A stretch of DNA of 44,732 nucleotides from JBMNOI01 sp050942995 (GTDB taxonomy: Bacteria > Chloroflexota > Anaerolineae > UBA1429): assembly GCA_050942995.1 (NCBI GenBank), contig JBMNOI010000009.1, forward strand, positions 1-44,732. Reading direction: 5' to 3'. Made by a program: the position numbers and the translations under genes. Numbering within the stretch: the stretch's first letter is position 1; each line of letters starts with the position of its first letter. The notes beneath the pieces are model-generated. The model worked only from the letters and a program-made list of their open reading frames with translations, was not told the origin of the DNA and ran no database searches. Positions 26,410 to 35,026 of the stretch are shown one piece after another.

Positions 26410-26426
26410 ATCGGCGTATAGCCGAT
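26410..26426 (+). other. Small stem-loop between rpmI and rplT
   Basis: ATCGGC (26410-26415) and GCCGAT (26421-26426) enclose a GTATA loop in the 63-base gap. It may bear on translational coupling or L20 binding; there is no T-tract. Confidence 0.4.
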
Positions 26427-26455
26427 AGATACCAGCCCAGGAAAGGAACACTCAA

Positions 26456-26818
26456 TTGCCCAGAGTAAAGCGAAGTGTCGCCGCCCGTCGGCGCCACAAG
26501 AAGGTTCTCAAGATAACCAAGGGTCAGCGCGGAACCAAGCACGCGCTGTTTCGCCGGGCGAATGAGGCCATGCTTGCTTCGCTCAGCTATGCCACGCGTG
26601 ACCGCAAGAATCGCAAGCGCGATATGCGTCGCCTGTGGATCATGCGCATCAATGCGGGCGCACGTCTGCACGGCATGAGCTACAGCCGCCTTATCGAGGG
26701 GCTGCGCGCGGCCGGTGTGGATGTGAACCGCAAGATGCTGGCCGACATGGCTGTGACCGATCCGGCGGCCTTTGCCAAGGTCGTCGAGGTGGCCCGGAAC
26801 GCTCAGGTATCCGCCTGA
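26456..26818 (+). CDS. rplT: 50S ribosomal protein L20
   Basis: The 120-residue product is full-length L20: PRVKRSVAARRRHKKVLKITKGQRG, then RRANEAML, RDRKNRKRDMRRLWIMRINA, and LADMAVTDPAAF. It is needed for early 50S assembly and represses its own operon in bacteria that have been studied. The start is TTG at 26456 with AAGGAA upstream, so all three genes of this operon use non-AUG starts. Confidence 0.97.
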   Translation: MPRVKRSVAARRRHKKVLKITKGQRGTKHALFRRANEAMLASLSYATRDRKNRKRDMRRLWIMRINAGARLHGMSYSRLIEGLRAAGVDVNRKMLADMAVTDPAAFAKVVEVARNAQVSA

Positions 26819-26845
26819 CGGCGGGCCGGATAGAGCGACGCGGAA

Positions 26846-27652
26846 GTGGTGCATCTCGGCTCGATCAGCAGCTCGGATAACGTTCACATTAAATACGTGC
26901 GCTCTTTGCAGGAAAAAAAGCGGGTTCGATACCGCGAAAAGTGCTACATTATCGAGGGGCCCGTCATGGTGGCCCAGGCACTTTCGATGGGATATCGACC
27001 CGCTTTGTCATTTTATACCGAGGAGCTGGCCGCCGCCCGGCCCGATCTGATCGAGGAACTGGCCGATGGCGACGCTCGAGCATGGAGCGTATCCCCGGCG
27101 TTGATGCAAGCCCTCTCCGAGACGGTGACCCATCAGGGGGTGCTGGCCGTCTTGCCCATGCCCGAGGTCGATCCCGATACACTGGTCGGAACCACGTTGT
27201 TGCTGGTGCTGGACAATATCCGCGACCCCGGCAACCTGGGTACGATGATGCGCACCGCGCTGGCCACCGGCGTGGACGCCCTCATCCTCTCGACAGGATG
27301 TGTGGATCCCTATTCGCCCAAAGTAGTGCGGGCCGGCATGGGCGCCCACCTGAGCCTGCCGATCCTGCCCGGCATGATGTGGGAGCAGATCGCCCCACGG
27401 CTGGCCGGTCATCACGTCGTCCTGGCCGATGCTGCGGGCGAGCACACCCCCTGGGAGATCGACTGGACCCGCCCCTCCGCCCTCATCGTGGGTAGCGAGG
27501 CCCACGGTGCCGGTCAGACAGCCCGATCGTTGGCCGATGATACAGTGCGCCTGCCCATGCAAGAGGGTGTCGAATCGCTCAACGCCGCCATCGCCGCGGC
27601 CGTCATCCTCTTCGAAGCCCAGCGTCAGCGCATGGGAGCCTCGCTCCGCTAA
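26846..27652 (+). CDS. TrmH/SpoU-type RNA 2'-O-methyltransferase
   Basis: The 268-residue SPOUT-fold enzyme has the three family motifs: NIRDPGNLGTMMRTA near residue 128, LIVGSEAHG near 213, and LPMQEGVESLNAAIAAAVILFE near 235, which form the deep trefoil knot for S-adenosylmethionine. The N-terminal part (HIKYVRSLQEKKRVRYREKCYIIEGP) matches the substrate-binding SpoU extension. It starts at GTG, 27 bases after rplT. Which rRNA or tRNA site it modifies cannot be told. Its end overlaps the PncC gene on the other strand by four bases. Confidence 0.92.
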   Translation: MVHLGSISSSDNVHIKYVRSLQEKKRVRYREKCYIIEGPVMVAQALSMGYRPALSFYTEELAAARPDLIEELADGDARAWSVSPALMQALSETVTHQGVLAVLPMPEVDPDTLVGTTLLLVLDNIRDPGNLGTMMRTALATGVDALILSTGCVDPYSPKVVRAGMGAHLSLPILPGMMWEQIAPRLAGHHVVLADAAGEHTPWEIDWTRPSALIVGSEAHGAGQTARSLADDTVRLPMQEGVESLNAAIAAAVILFEAQRQRMGASLR

Positions 27653-28155
27653 ACGCCTCCCTCACTCGCAAGAGAGCCAGCCAGCAGCACCTCGACCAGG
27701 TCCAGCGCAGCCTGTGCCGAGAGTCGCTTGTTCCCCGCGCGATCTCGATCCCACACATAATGGCGCACCGCGTCGCCAGCGGGGCTCGACGCGGCGATAT
27801 AGACGGTTCCGACGGGCTTTTGATCTGTACCGCCCGTAGGGCCGGCGATACCGGTCACCGAGACGCCCACATCCACATTCAGCACCCGACGCACACCCTG
27901 AGCCATGGCCAGCGCCACCGGCTCGCTCACCGCGCCGTGGGCGATGAGAAGTTCTTCGGGCACTCCAAGTGCGTCCCGCTTGATCTCGTTGGCATAGGCG
28001 ATGATACCGCCCAGAAAGAAATCCGAGCTGCCCGACAGCTCGGTGATCAGGTGCCCCACCATCCCGCCGGTGCACGATTCGGCCGTGCCCATCGTCCAGC
28101 CTCTTTCCCTCAACAGATCCCCGATGCGGGCCACCTGCTGCAGTTGTTCGTTCAT
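27649..28155 (-). CDS. pncC: Nicotinamide-nucleotide amidohydrolase (CinA C-terminal family)
   Basis: The 168-residue protein is a stand-alone CinA C-terminal domain. It has GTAESCTGGMVGHLITELSG with the catalytic Ser, GGIIAYANEIKRDALGV, and SVTGIAGPTGGTDQKPVGTVYIA. It hydrolyses nicotinamide mononucleotide to nicotinic acid mononucleotide in pyridine-nucleotide salvage. The full-length CinA molybdopterin-like N-domain is absent, as in many PncC proteins. The gene starts one base after the stop codon of the dehydrogenase gene, so they form a two-gene operon. Confidence 0.94.
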   Translation of the reverse strand: MNEQLQQVARIGDLLRERGWTMGTAESCTGGMVGHLITELSGSSDFFLGGIIAYANEIKRDALGVPEELLIAHGAVSEPVALAMAQGVRRVLNVDVGVSVTGIAGPTGGTDQKPVGTVYIAASSPAGDAVRHYVWDRDRAGNKRLSAQAALDLVEVLLAGSLASEGGV

Positions 28156-28156
28156 C

Positions 28157-29164
28157 TCAGTATCCTCGCTTAATGTCCACCCGATTGTACAAAGGCTCGC
28201 CCGCCAGGTAGCGGCGTAGATTCTCCGCCAGCAGCGCCGACAGGCGATCGTTATAGCGGGCGGTAAATCCCGATATATGAGGGGTGATGATCACACCCTC
28301 CATATCCCACAGAGGGCTGTCTGCCGGCAACGGCTCGCGCTCGAACACATCCAGCGCCGCCCCGGCCAGCCGCCGGGTACGCAGCGCCTCGATCAGAGCG
28401 GCTTCGTCGATGACGGCGCCACGGGCGATATTGATCAGAAACGCGCCCGGTGGCATCGCCGCCAACGCAGCGGCATCCAGCATATGGTGGGTCTGGGGCG
28501 TGAGCGGCACGGCCACCACCAGGTAGCGGCACAGTGACAAAAACTCGTGCAGTTGATCGGCCCGATACCAGGCATCGGGAATGACGCCCTCTGGATCTCC
28601 CGTGCCCTCGACGACATAGCCCGTATCACGCCGGCGTCCCGAGCTGCTGAGGGCCAGCACCCGCATGCCCAGGCTGCGGGCCATACGCCCCACCTCACGA
28701 CCGATGCTGCCATAGCCCAGAATGCCCACCGTCTCACCGTACATCTCGTATCCGGCGAACGTCTTGTGTGTATCCTCCGGCCAGGCACGGCGCCGCTGAA
28801 GCCCCTGCGCCAGCGGGAGCTGGCGCGTCAGGGCAAGCATCATGCCCAGCACATACTCGGCGATGGGCGTGGCATGGATGCCGCTGGCGGTGGTCACCAT
28901 CGCCCCCGAAGTCATGATCGGCTGATCCAGCAGATGATCTACCCCTGCGGTCATGAGCTGCACCCAGCGTAACCGGTCGGCCCGCTCCAGGGAGATGCGT
29001 CCGTGCTGGGTCAGCAATATCTCGACCCCCTCCAGCAACGGCCCCACTTCGTGGGAATGCCGACAATAGACCTGCTTTACCCGCACCTGATCGGACACTT
29101 TTGCCACGCGGGCCAGTTGTCCGTCGGTCAAATCCATCGTGCTCAATAGTATGATATCGCTCAT
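28157..29164 (-). CDS. D-isomer-specific 2-hydroxyacid dehydrogenase
   Basis: The 335-residue NAD(P)-dependent enzyme has the Rossmann motif GYGSIGREVG near residue 150, the catalytic Arg in NIARGAVIDE near 247, the Glu in DVFEREPLP, and the His in TPHISG near 298. It reduces 2-keto acids to D-hydroxy acids; the exact acid (glycerate, lactate or another) cannot be read. The ATG at 29164 lacks a strong ribosome binding site. It is transcribed towards pncC and divergent from the HAD genes. Confidence 0.93.
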   Translation of the reverse strand: MSDIILLSTMDLTDGQLARVAKVSDQVRVKQVYCRHSHEVGPLLEGVEILLTQHGRISLERADRLRWVQLMTAGVDHLLDQPIMTSGAMVTTASGIHATPIAEYVLGMMLALTRQLPLAQGLQRRRAWPEDTHKTFAGYEMYGETVGILGYGSIGREVGRMARSLGMRVLALSSSGRRRDTGYVVEGTGDPEGVIPDAWYRADQLHEFLSLCRYLVVAVPLTPQTHHMLDAAALAAMPPGAFLINIARGAVIDEAALIEALRTRRLAGAALDVFEREPLPADSPLWDMEGVIITPHISGFTARYNDRLSALLAENLRRYLAGEPLYNRVDIKRGY

Positions 29165-29235
29165 CGTCCTCCTCCGTTCACCCCACGATTATACATCGTG
29201 CGGTAAGGATCGGGCCAGACGCTTCCATCGCCTTT

Positions 29236-29264
29236 TGACAGAGCGCCATGGCCATGCGATACTC
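29236..29264 (+). promoter_or_regulatory. Promoter for the HAD gene pair
   Basis: TTGACA (29236-29241), a 17-base spacer and GATACT (29259-29264), followed by a GAGGAGAG ribosome binding site before 29297. Confidence 0.65.
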
Positions 29265-29296
29265 TAGAGGTTGCCACCATAGAAACGAGGAGAGAC

Positions 29297-30067
29297 ATGC
29301 TACGTATCGCCGGACGAGAGCTGCACCCCCGCCTCATTATTCTGGACAAAGACGGTACCCTTATCGCCTTTGATGCGATGTGGCGCACATGGTTCGATCA
29401 TCTCATGGACGCCATCACTCGCCGGCAACCACTGGATGACAGAGCCAGGGAAGGGCTGGCGGGCACATTGGGGTACGATCTCGTCAGTGGAGAATGGGAT
29501 CCTGCGGGGCCCCTGACGCTGGCCGCGACAAACGAACTGGTTCTACTCATCGCAGGACAGCTCTATCACCACTGCAACCTCTCCTGGGACGACGCGCTGA
29601 GCCTGGTGGCTGCGGCCGAGGAGGAAGCACGGGCACTGCTGGAAGAGAGGGTCGACCTGATCGAGCCGATCGGCAATGTGCGGGGCGCCCTGCAGCGCAT
29701 GGTCGATTGCGGGCTGCTGCTGGCGCTGGCCACGACAGATACTCGCCGCCCCACAGAACTCGCTCTGGAGCATATGGGCATCACCTCGCTCTTTGCCACC
29801 ATCATCTGTGGCGATGACGGCATTCCCCTCAAGCCGGCCCCCGATATGGCGCTGGAGATCGCGCGCCGTGTGGGAGTGCAGCCAAACGAAGCCGTCATGG
29901 TGGGCGACAGCGTGTCCGATCTGGTCATGGCCCGGAACGCCGGGTTGCTCTGCTCGGTTGCCGTCACCTCGGGTGCCATGCCGGGTGAGATGCTGGCGCC
30001 TTATGCTGATATCGTCATCCCCGATATTCACTCGATCGAAGTATTACCCAATGAGGAAAATGCATGA
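29297..30067 (+). CDS. HAD-family hydrolase, subfamily IA-like
   Basis: The 256-residue phosphatase has the four HAD motifs: DKDGT (nucleophile Asp near residue 17), ATTDTRR, KPAPDMALEIA with its Lys near 178, and GDSVSDLVMA. A helical cap lies between motifs I and II (about 35-120). The DKDGT variant replaces the usual DxDGT with Lys. It is cytoplasmic and of unknown substrate. Its end overlaps the next phosphatase gene as ATGA, so the two are co-translated. Confidence 0.9.
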   Translation: MLRIAGRELHPRLIILDKDGTLIAFDAMWRTWFDHLMDAITRRQPLDDRAREGLAGTLGYDLVSGEWDPAGPLTLAATNELVLLIAGQLYHHCNLSWDDALSLVAAAEEEARALLEERVDLIEPIGNVRGALQRMVDCGLLLALATTDTRRPTELALEHMGITSLFATIICGDDGIPLKPAPDMALEIARRVGVQPNEAVMVGDSVSDLVMARNAGLLCSVAVTSGAMPGEMLAPYADIVIPDIHSIEVLPNEENA

Positions 30068-30849
30068 TGCCACAGATTGATCGCCGTTACGACGGCTATA
30101 TATTCGATCTGGACGGAACCGTCTATCTGGGAGAGCGGCTCATCCCCGGCGCGCGCGAGACGATCGCCCGGTTGCGCGAACGAGGGTGCCGGGTGGTGTT
30201 TCTCTCTAACAAGCCGCTCGAGCCCGCGGCCGCATACGCGACCAAACTGACACGCCTGGGCATCTCCGCCAGCAACGACGATGTCATCAACTCGACGCAG
30301 GCCCTGCTGCACTATCTGCGTGCGCATCATGCATCGAGCTCGATCTACGTCATCGGCGAGCCGGCACTGCTGCAGGAATTCCGCGAGGCCGGATTTCGCC
30401 TGACGGAAGAGATCGAGGAAATCGAGATCGTCGTCGCCGCCTTTGATCGAACGCTGAATTACGCCAAGCTCGATACCGCCCATCAGGCTCTGGTACGTGG
30501 AGCGCGCTTTTACGCGACTAACGGCGATCGCACCTGCCCGGTGGAGGGCGGCGCCATCCCCGATTGCGCCGGTGTCATCGCTTTTCTAGAGGCCACCAGC
30601 GAGCGGCGGGTCGAACTGGTAGCAGGCAAGCCCTCGCAGCACATTCTAAACGCCGCGGTCGAGCGGCTGGGGCTACCGTTATCCCGTTGCCTGATGGTGG
30701 GCGACCGCTTGGCGACCGATATGCGCATGGGGGTGGAATTCGGCATCGATACCGCTCTTGTGCTCACCGGTGTGACCTCTCAACAGGATCTGGCCGAGAG
30801 CGATCTGAAGCCGACCTTTGTGCTGAACAGCATCGCCGACCTGCCCTGA
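30064..30849 (+). CDS. HAD-IIA phosphatase (NagD/phosphoglycolate type)
   Basis: The 261-residue protein has the N-terminal FDLDGTVYLGE motif, VFLSNKPLEPAA, a C2-type cap domain in the middle, GKPSQHILN with the Lys, and GDRLATDMRMGVEFG. The family includes NagD (UMP phosphatase), phosphoglycolate phosphatase and p-nitrophenyl phosphatase, and the substrate is not predictable. Codon overlap with the preceding HAD gene suggests they work together. Confidence 0.92.
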   Translation: MMPQIDRRYDGYIFDLDGTVYLGERLIPGARETIARLRERGCRVVFLSNKPLEPAAAYATKLTRLGISASNDDVINSTQALLHYLRAHHASSSIYVIGEPALLQEFREAGFRLTEEIEEIEIVVAAFDRTLNYAKLDTAHQALVRGARFYATNGDRTCPVEGGAIPDCAGVIAFLEATSERRVELVAGKPSQHILNAAVERLGLPLSRCLMVGDRLATDMRMGVEFGIDTALVLTGVTSQQDLAESDLKPTFVLNSIADLP

Positions 30850-30923
30850 TCGGCCCTCATTCGACCTCAATCTACGGCGGCAAGGAACGGATGGCCTTGC
30901 CGCTGTTTCTCCAAGAATACAAT

Positions 30924-30952
30924 TTGCTATTTCTCTCAGGTTTGTGTATAGT
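30924..30952 (+). promoter_or_regulatory. groESL promoter
   Basis: TTGCTA (30924-30929), a 17-base spacer and TATAGT (30947-30952). It ends just before the CIRCE operator, so a bound repressor would block it. Confidence 0.7.
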
Positions 30953-30956
30953 GGAC

Positions 30957-30983
30957 CTAGCACTCTGAGCAGGAGACTGCTAA
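30957..30983 (+). promoter_or_regulatory. CIRCE operator (HrcA binding site)
   Basis: CTAGCACTC (30957-30965), nine bases, then GACTGCTAA (30975-30983) match the CIRCE consensus TTAGCACTC-N9-GAGTGCTAA with one mismatch in each arm. HrcA represses groESL here and releases it during heat stress; hrcA itself is not in the window. Confidence 0.88.
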
Positions 30984-31032
30984 TCCTCAAGACCGACTGG
31001 TTCAGCGGAAACAAAAAAAGGAGGATGCTTCA

Positions 31033-31326
31033 ATGGCGACGAACCTGAAACCCCTGGGCAACAACCTCGTAGTCGAGCCGATGGAACAGGAAGAGCAGAC
31101 CGCATTCGGCATCATCTTGCCCGAAACGGCCAAGGAAAAGCCGCAGAAGGGCGTGGTGATCGCGGTAGGCCCCGGCCGTCGACTGGAGAGCGGGGAGCGA
31201 CAGCCCATGGATGTCAAAGAGGGCGACAAGGTACTGTACGCCCGATATGCCGGCACCGAGATCAAGGTAGATGACCGCCAAGTTCTCATCGTTAAAGAGG
31301 ATGACATCCTGGCCGTTATCGAGTAG
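31033..31326 (+). CDS. groES: Co-chaperonin GroES
   Basis: The 97-residue protein is canonical GroES: LKPLGNNLVVEPMEQEEQTAFGIILPETAKEKPQKG with the mobile loop, then DVKEGDKVLYARYAGTEIK and KEDDILAVIE. It caps the GroEL ring. The ATG at 31033 has AAAGGAGGA upstream. It is followed after 54 bases by groEL and is under CIRCE control. Confidence 0.97.
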   Translation: MATNLKPLGNNLVVEPMEQEEQTAFGIILPETAKEKPQKGVVIAVGPGRRLESGERQPMDVKEGDKVLYARYAGTEIKVDDRQVLIVKEDDILAVIE

Positions 31327-31380
31327 CCCAGACTGACTATCGGATAAAACGATTCATGTTTTCAGGAGGTAGTGTTTGTC

Positions 31381-33024
31381 ATGGCAAAGAAGCAGCTACA
31401 GTTCTCTGAAGAAGCGCGCCGTAGCCTAAAGGCCGGCCTGGACAAACTGGCCGCGGCGGTGGGCTCGACGCTGGGCCCGAAGGGGCGGAACGTGGCGCTG
31501 GACAAAAAGTGGGGCGCCCCGACGGTGACCCACGACGGCGTGACGGTGGCGAAAGAGATCGAGCTGGAGGACCCCTACGAGAACATGGGCGCGCAGCTTC
31601 TGAAAGAGGCGGCGACCAAGACCAACGACGTGGCCGGTGACGGCACGACGACGGCCACGGTGCTGGCCCAGGCGATCGTGACCGAGGGGCTCAAGAACGT
31701 GGCGGCGGGGGCCAACCCCATGCTGCTGCAGCACGGCATCCAGGCGGCGGCGACGGCGGTGGTGCAGGCCATCCGCGACGGGGCGCGCAGCGTGGACACG
31801 CGCGAGGACATCGCCAACGTGGCGGCGATCTCGGCGGCGGACATGACCATCGGCTCGCTGATCGCCGAGGTGATGGACCGGGTGGGCAAGGACGGCGTCA
31901 TCACGGTGGAGGAGTCCAAGGGGCTCGAGTTCGAGACCGAGTACGTGGAGGGCATGCAGTTCGACCGCGGCTACATCTCGCCCTACTTTATCACCAACCC
32001 GGAGGCGGGTGAGGCGGTGCTGGAGGACGTCTACGTGCTGCTGCACGACAAAAAGATCTCCTCGGCGCAGGATCTGGTGCCGCTGATGGAGAAGCTGGTG
32101 CAGGCGGGGCGGCGCAACCTGCTGGTGATCGCCGAGGACGTGGAGGGCGAGGCCCTGGCCACGCTGGTGCTGAACAAGCTGCGGGGGGTGATGAACGTGG
32201 TGGCGGTGAAGGCGCCGGCGTTCGGCGATCGCCGCAAGGAGATGCTGCGAGACATCGCCATCCTGACGGGCGGGCAGGTGATCACGGAGGAGATGGGCCG
32301 CAAGCTGGAGACGGCGCAGCTGGCGGACCTGGGCGAGGCCCGGCGGGTGGTGGTGAACAAGGACGAGACGACCATCATCGAGGGGCAGGGTTCCGAGGCG
32401 GAGATCAAGGGGCGCATCGAGGAGATCAAGGCGCAGATGGAGACGACGACCTCGGACTATGACCGGGAAAAGCTGCAGGAGCGGCTGGCCAAGCTGTCGG
32501 GCGGCGTGGCCATCATCCGCGTGGGTGCGGCCACCGAGGTGGAGCTGAAGGAGAAGAAGCACCGGGTGGAGGACGCGCTGTCGGCGACGCGGGCGGCGGT
32601 GGAGGAAGGCATCGTGGCCGGCGGCGGCGTGACGCTGGTGAACGCGGCGGCGGCGCTGGACGGGGTCACGATGGAGCTGCCGGACGAGGCCACGGGCGTG
32701 GAGATCGTGCGGCGGGCGCTGACGGCGCCGCTGAAGGGCATCGTGGAGAACGCCGGGCTGGACGGCGCGGTGGTGATCGCCGAGATCGCCCGTCGTCAGC
32801 GGGAGGCGAACGACATGGCCATCGGCTACGACGTGATGCGCGACGAGTACGTGGACATGTTCAAGGCGGGTATCATCGACCCGGCCAAGGTGACGCGGTC
32901 GGCGGTCGAGAACGCGGCCTCGATCGCGGCGATGATCCTCTCCACCGAGGCGCTCATCACCGACATCCCCGAGCCCGAGCCCCCCATGCCCGCGGGTGGC
33001 GACGGTATGGGCGGGATGTACTAA
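31381..33024 (+). CDS. groEL: Chaperonin GroEL
   Basis: The 547-residue ATP-dependent chaperonin folds proteins inside its ring cavity. It carries GSTLGPKGRNVALDKKWG, the ATP-site DGTTTATVLAQAIV near 86, the apical domain VEGMQFDRGYISPYFITN, and GIVAGGGVTLVNA. The C-terminus is EPPMPAGGDGMGGMY, so the usual long GGM repeat is reduced to a short version ending in Met-Tyr. Third codon positions are almost all G or C, stronger than in the neighbours, which fits very high expression. The ATG at 31381 has AGGAGG 11 bases upstream. Confidence 0.98.
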   Translation: MAKKQLQFSEEARRSLKAGLDKLAAAVGSTLGPKGRNVALDKKWGAPTVTHDGVTVAKEIELEDPYENMGAQLLKEAATKTNDVAGDGTTTATVLAQAIVTEGLKNVAAGANPMLLQHGIQAAATAVVQAIRDGARSVDTREDIANVAAISAADMTIGSLIAEVMDRVGKDGVITVEESKGLEFETEYVEGMQFDRGYISPYFITNPEAGEAVLEDVYVLLHDKKISSAQDLVPLMEKLVQAGRRNLLVIAEDVEGEALATLVLNKLRGVMNVVAVKAPAFGDRRKEMLRDIAILTGGQVITEEMGRKLETAQLADLGEARRVVVNKDETTIIEGQGSEAEIKGRIEEIKAQMETTTSDYDREKLQERLAKLSGGVAIIRVGAATEVELKEKKHRVEDALSATRAAVEEGIVAGGGVTLVNAAAALDGVTMELPDEATGVEIVRRALTAPLKGIVENAGLDGAVVIAEIARRQREANDMAIGYDVMRDEYVDMFKAGIIDPAKVTRSAVENAASIAAMILSTEALITDIPEPEPPMPAGGDGMGGMY

Positions 33025-33035
33025 TCCCGAACGAC

Positions 33036-33046
33036 AGAGCCCCTCA
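33036..33046 (+). terminator. Left half of the groEL terminator stem (interrupted)
   Basis: AGAGCCCCTCA (33036-33046), 12 bases after the groEL stop codon, pairs at 10 of 11 positions with TGAGGGGCCCT at 40466-40476, which is followed by the rest of a T-run. Together they would form a classic terminator, split by the island. The nearby AGCCC/GGGCT pairing on this side alone is weak and has no T-tract. Confidence 0.65.
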
Positions 33047-33084
33047 GGGAGTTGGGCTTAGGGATTGAGGAAAAGCTTTACTGA

Positions 33085-33819
33085 GCAGCTTCAAGCGGAG
33101 CACAAAAAGAGACCGGCTATACCGTTCCTGCAATAGCGGAGGCAATGGAAAAACTGCGCAGCAGTATGCAGATTTTCAGCTATCAGCTCCGTCATATCGG
33201 TGTTGGTAAGCATAATATGGGCAAGCGTGTCAAAGCAGTCAAGCCGGAGCTTGAACGCTATGCGGGATTGGTACAGCAGCTCAAGGATAAGAGTAAGGAG
33301 CGGAAAAATCTGCTTGCGGAGAAAAAGGAAACACCGTTCTATCAGATACCCAAGCTGCATGACCTCACTCGCCGTATTACCGAACTGACCGAGGAATTGG
33401 AGGAACTGAAAACCGAAAAGGAAATGTTGCTTCACTCTTTGGACTGCGCCGACGATGCGGGTATCTCTGCCGTGAAGAAAGAAATTGCCACATTGGAGGG
33501 TGCGCTGCAGAAACTGTCCGAGCAGGAAGCAAAATATTCTGCCGAGCTTGACGAAGCCTTGAAGCAGTATGCCGAGCTGATGGATGCAAGGCTTGCCATC
33601 TGTGAGGAAAAGGAACGCTCTGCCATTGACCGTGTGAAAGCGGCCTACGGCGAGAAATACGATCCGATGATGATGCACGACAGCAAACGTGATGTAGCTA
33701 ATCTGCTCCATGAGAAAGCAGAAACACACTCCATCCGTGAACGTCTGCGTCAGAAGCAGCAACAGCAGGCACAGCAGAAGCAGAACAAAAAGAAAAGCAG
33801 AGACCGTTGGGAACGATAA
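33085..33819 (+). pseudogene. C-terminal remnant of a probable MobA/MobL-type mobilization protein
   Basis: The open frame runs from the stop at 33082-33084 through an internal ATG at 33145 to the stop at 33817-33819 (244 codons from 33085). The peptide is almost all charged coiled coil (ELTEELEELKTEKEMLLHSL near the middle) and ends in a basic, Gln-rich tail (RERLRQKQQQQAQQKQNKK). It resembles the C-terminal part of relaxases on clostridial conjugative or mobilizable elements. The N-terminal relaxase domain with its histidines is absent, so the 5' part was lost at the island's left edge. The family call is from memory of similar sequences and is moderate. HindIII sites (AAGCTT) lie at 33073-33078 and 33818-33823. 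Confidence 0.55.
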
Positions 33820-33835
33820 GCTTTTTGGATATTGC

Positions 33836-33872
33836 AAAACTGCGGGTCGATCACTACTCGACCCGCAGTTTT
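33836..33872. terminator. Bidirectional terminator between the convergent remnant and reductase genes
   Basis: AAAACTGCGGGTCGA (33836-33850) and TCGACCCGCAGTTTT (33858-33872) form a perfect 15-bp stem with a seven-base loop. A-runs on one side and T-runs on the other allow it to act for both converging units. Confidence 0.9.
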
Positions 33873-33893
33873 CAGAAAATCTTTGCTTGATAT

Positions 33894-35002
33894 TTATTTT
33901 CCAAAAGTCTCTGCAACTTTTCTCAAAAGTTCACGGATTGGCAGTTTTTGCGGACACACCTGCTCACACAGGCCGCATTCGATGCAATCACTTGCTTTGC
34001 CGCGGGTCTCGCTCAGAGCCTTGTAGTAGAAGGCAGAGGCGTGAACGTAATTTACGCTGCTTCTCTTTTCCTCGTTATAAAGGGCAAAGTAGTTTGAGAT
34101 GGCGATATTCTGGGGACAGTTATCCTCGCAGTATCTGCAGCCGGTGCAGGAAATTGCCGTGTTGGACTTTACGATAGCACCTGCCTTCAGACAGAGTTCA
34201 GTTTCCTCCCCAATAAGATGAGCAAAGTCCTGCATATGGGCGGTGTTATCCTCGACCTGTTCGAGGGTAGACATACCACTGAGAACGCGATAAACACCGG
34301 GCAGGCTGGCAGCAAATTTAATAGCCCAGGACGCTTGGCTCCAATCAGGATGTGCGGTCTTTAGCAGTTTTTCTGCCTCAGCAGGCAGGTTGGCGAGGCT
34401 GCCGCCTTTTACTGGCTCCATGACCAGAACGGTTTTGCCGTGCTTCATGCAGATGTCGTAGCAGTGGTGAGACTGAATACCTGCATTTTCCCAGTCGGCG
34501 TAGTTGAGCTGCAGCGGGACAAGATCGATCTCGGGATAATGGGTCAGAAGATCCTCAAGGATTTCCGGTGTGCCGTGGAGGGAGATACCAGTCTTTTTGC
34601 AAAGACCTTCTTTCATTCTCTGCAGGAACTCGAAAGTGTGCAGCTGCTTTGCCTTCGCATAGAAATCGGCATTGATGTTGTGAATAAGATAGTTGTCGAA
34701 ATATTCAACACCGCATCTTTCAAGCTGGTTACGGAAGTACGGTTCCTGATCTTCTTCCGCCTTAATAAAGCCTAAAGTGATCTTGTTTGTCAGCTCATAA
34801 GCGTCCCGGGGGTAGCGGCTGGTAAGGGTTTCCTTCAGTGCCGGTTCACTGGCGAAATCGCAGTAGCGAAAAGCGGTGTCAAAATAATTGTTGCCACGAG
34901 ACAAAGATCCACCATTTTTGTCAGCAGCGGGATATCAATACTGGCCGCATCTTTTGGGTCGGTCAGAGGCAGACGCATAAAGCCAAAACCAAGTTTGCTC
35001 AT
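33894..35002 (-). pseudogene. Aldo/keto reductase with C-terminal 2[4Fe-4S] domain, frameshifted
   Basis: The gene starts at the ATG at 35002 (AAGGA upstream; MSKLGFGFMRLPLTDPK). Near 34903 the reading frame shifts by one base: GATCTTTGTCTCG needs one extra T to continue as SRGNNYFDTAFRYC, the reductase strand with its catalytic Asp and Tyr. The remaining frame is intact. It carries ISLHG, MEPVKGGSL and then two cluster motifs, CTGCRYCEDNCPQ and CIECGLCEQVCPQK. The family couples NAD(P)-type reductase barrels to ferredoxin-like clusters in anaerobic clostridia. A sequencing indel in a T run cannot be distinguished from a real mutation. Confidence 0.85.
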
Positions 35003-35026
35003 GATAAAAATCCTTTCTGTTTTTGG

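Noticed and set aside
31426..32562. A 378-codon minus-strand frame rich in His and Leu
   Set aside because: It is the antisense of groEL caused by high G/C at third positions, with no family-like sequence.
33073..33823. Two HindIII sites (AAGCTT) that exactly flank the mobilization-protein remnant
   Set aside because: A cloning chimera was considered. Two sites 745 bases apart are not unusual in DNA of this composition, and one site just follows a natural stop codon. It stays a caution for the island's authenticity rather than a finding.
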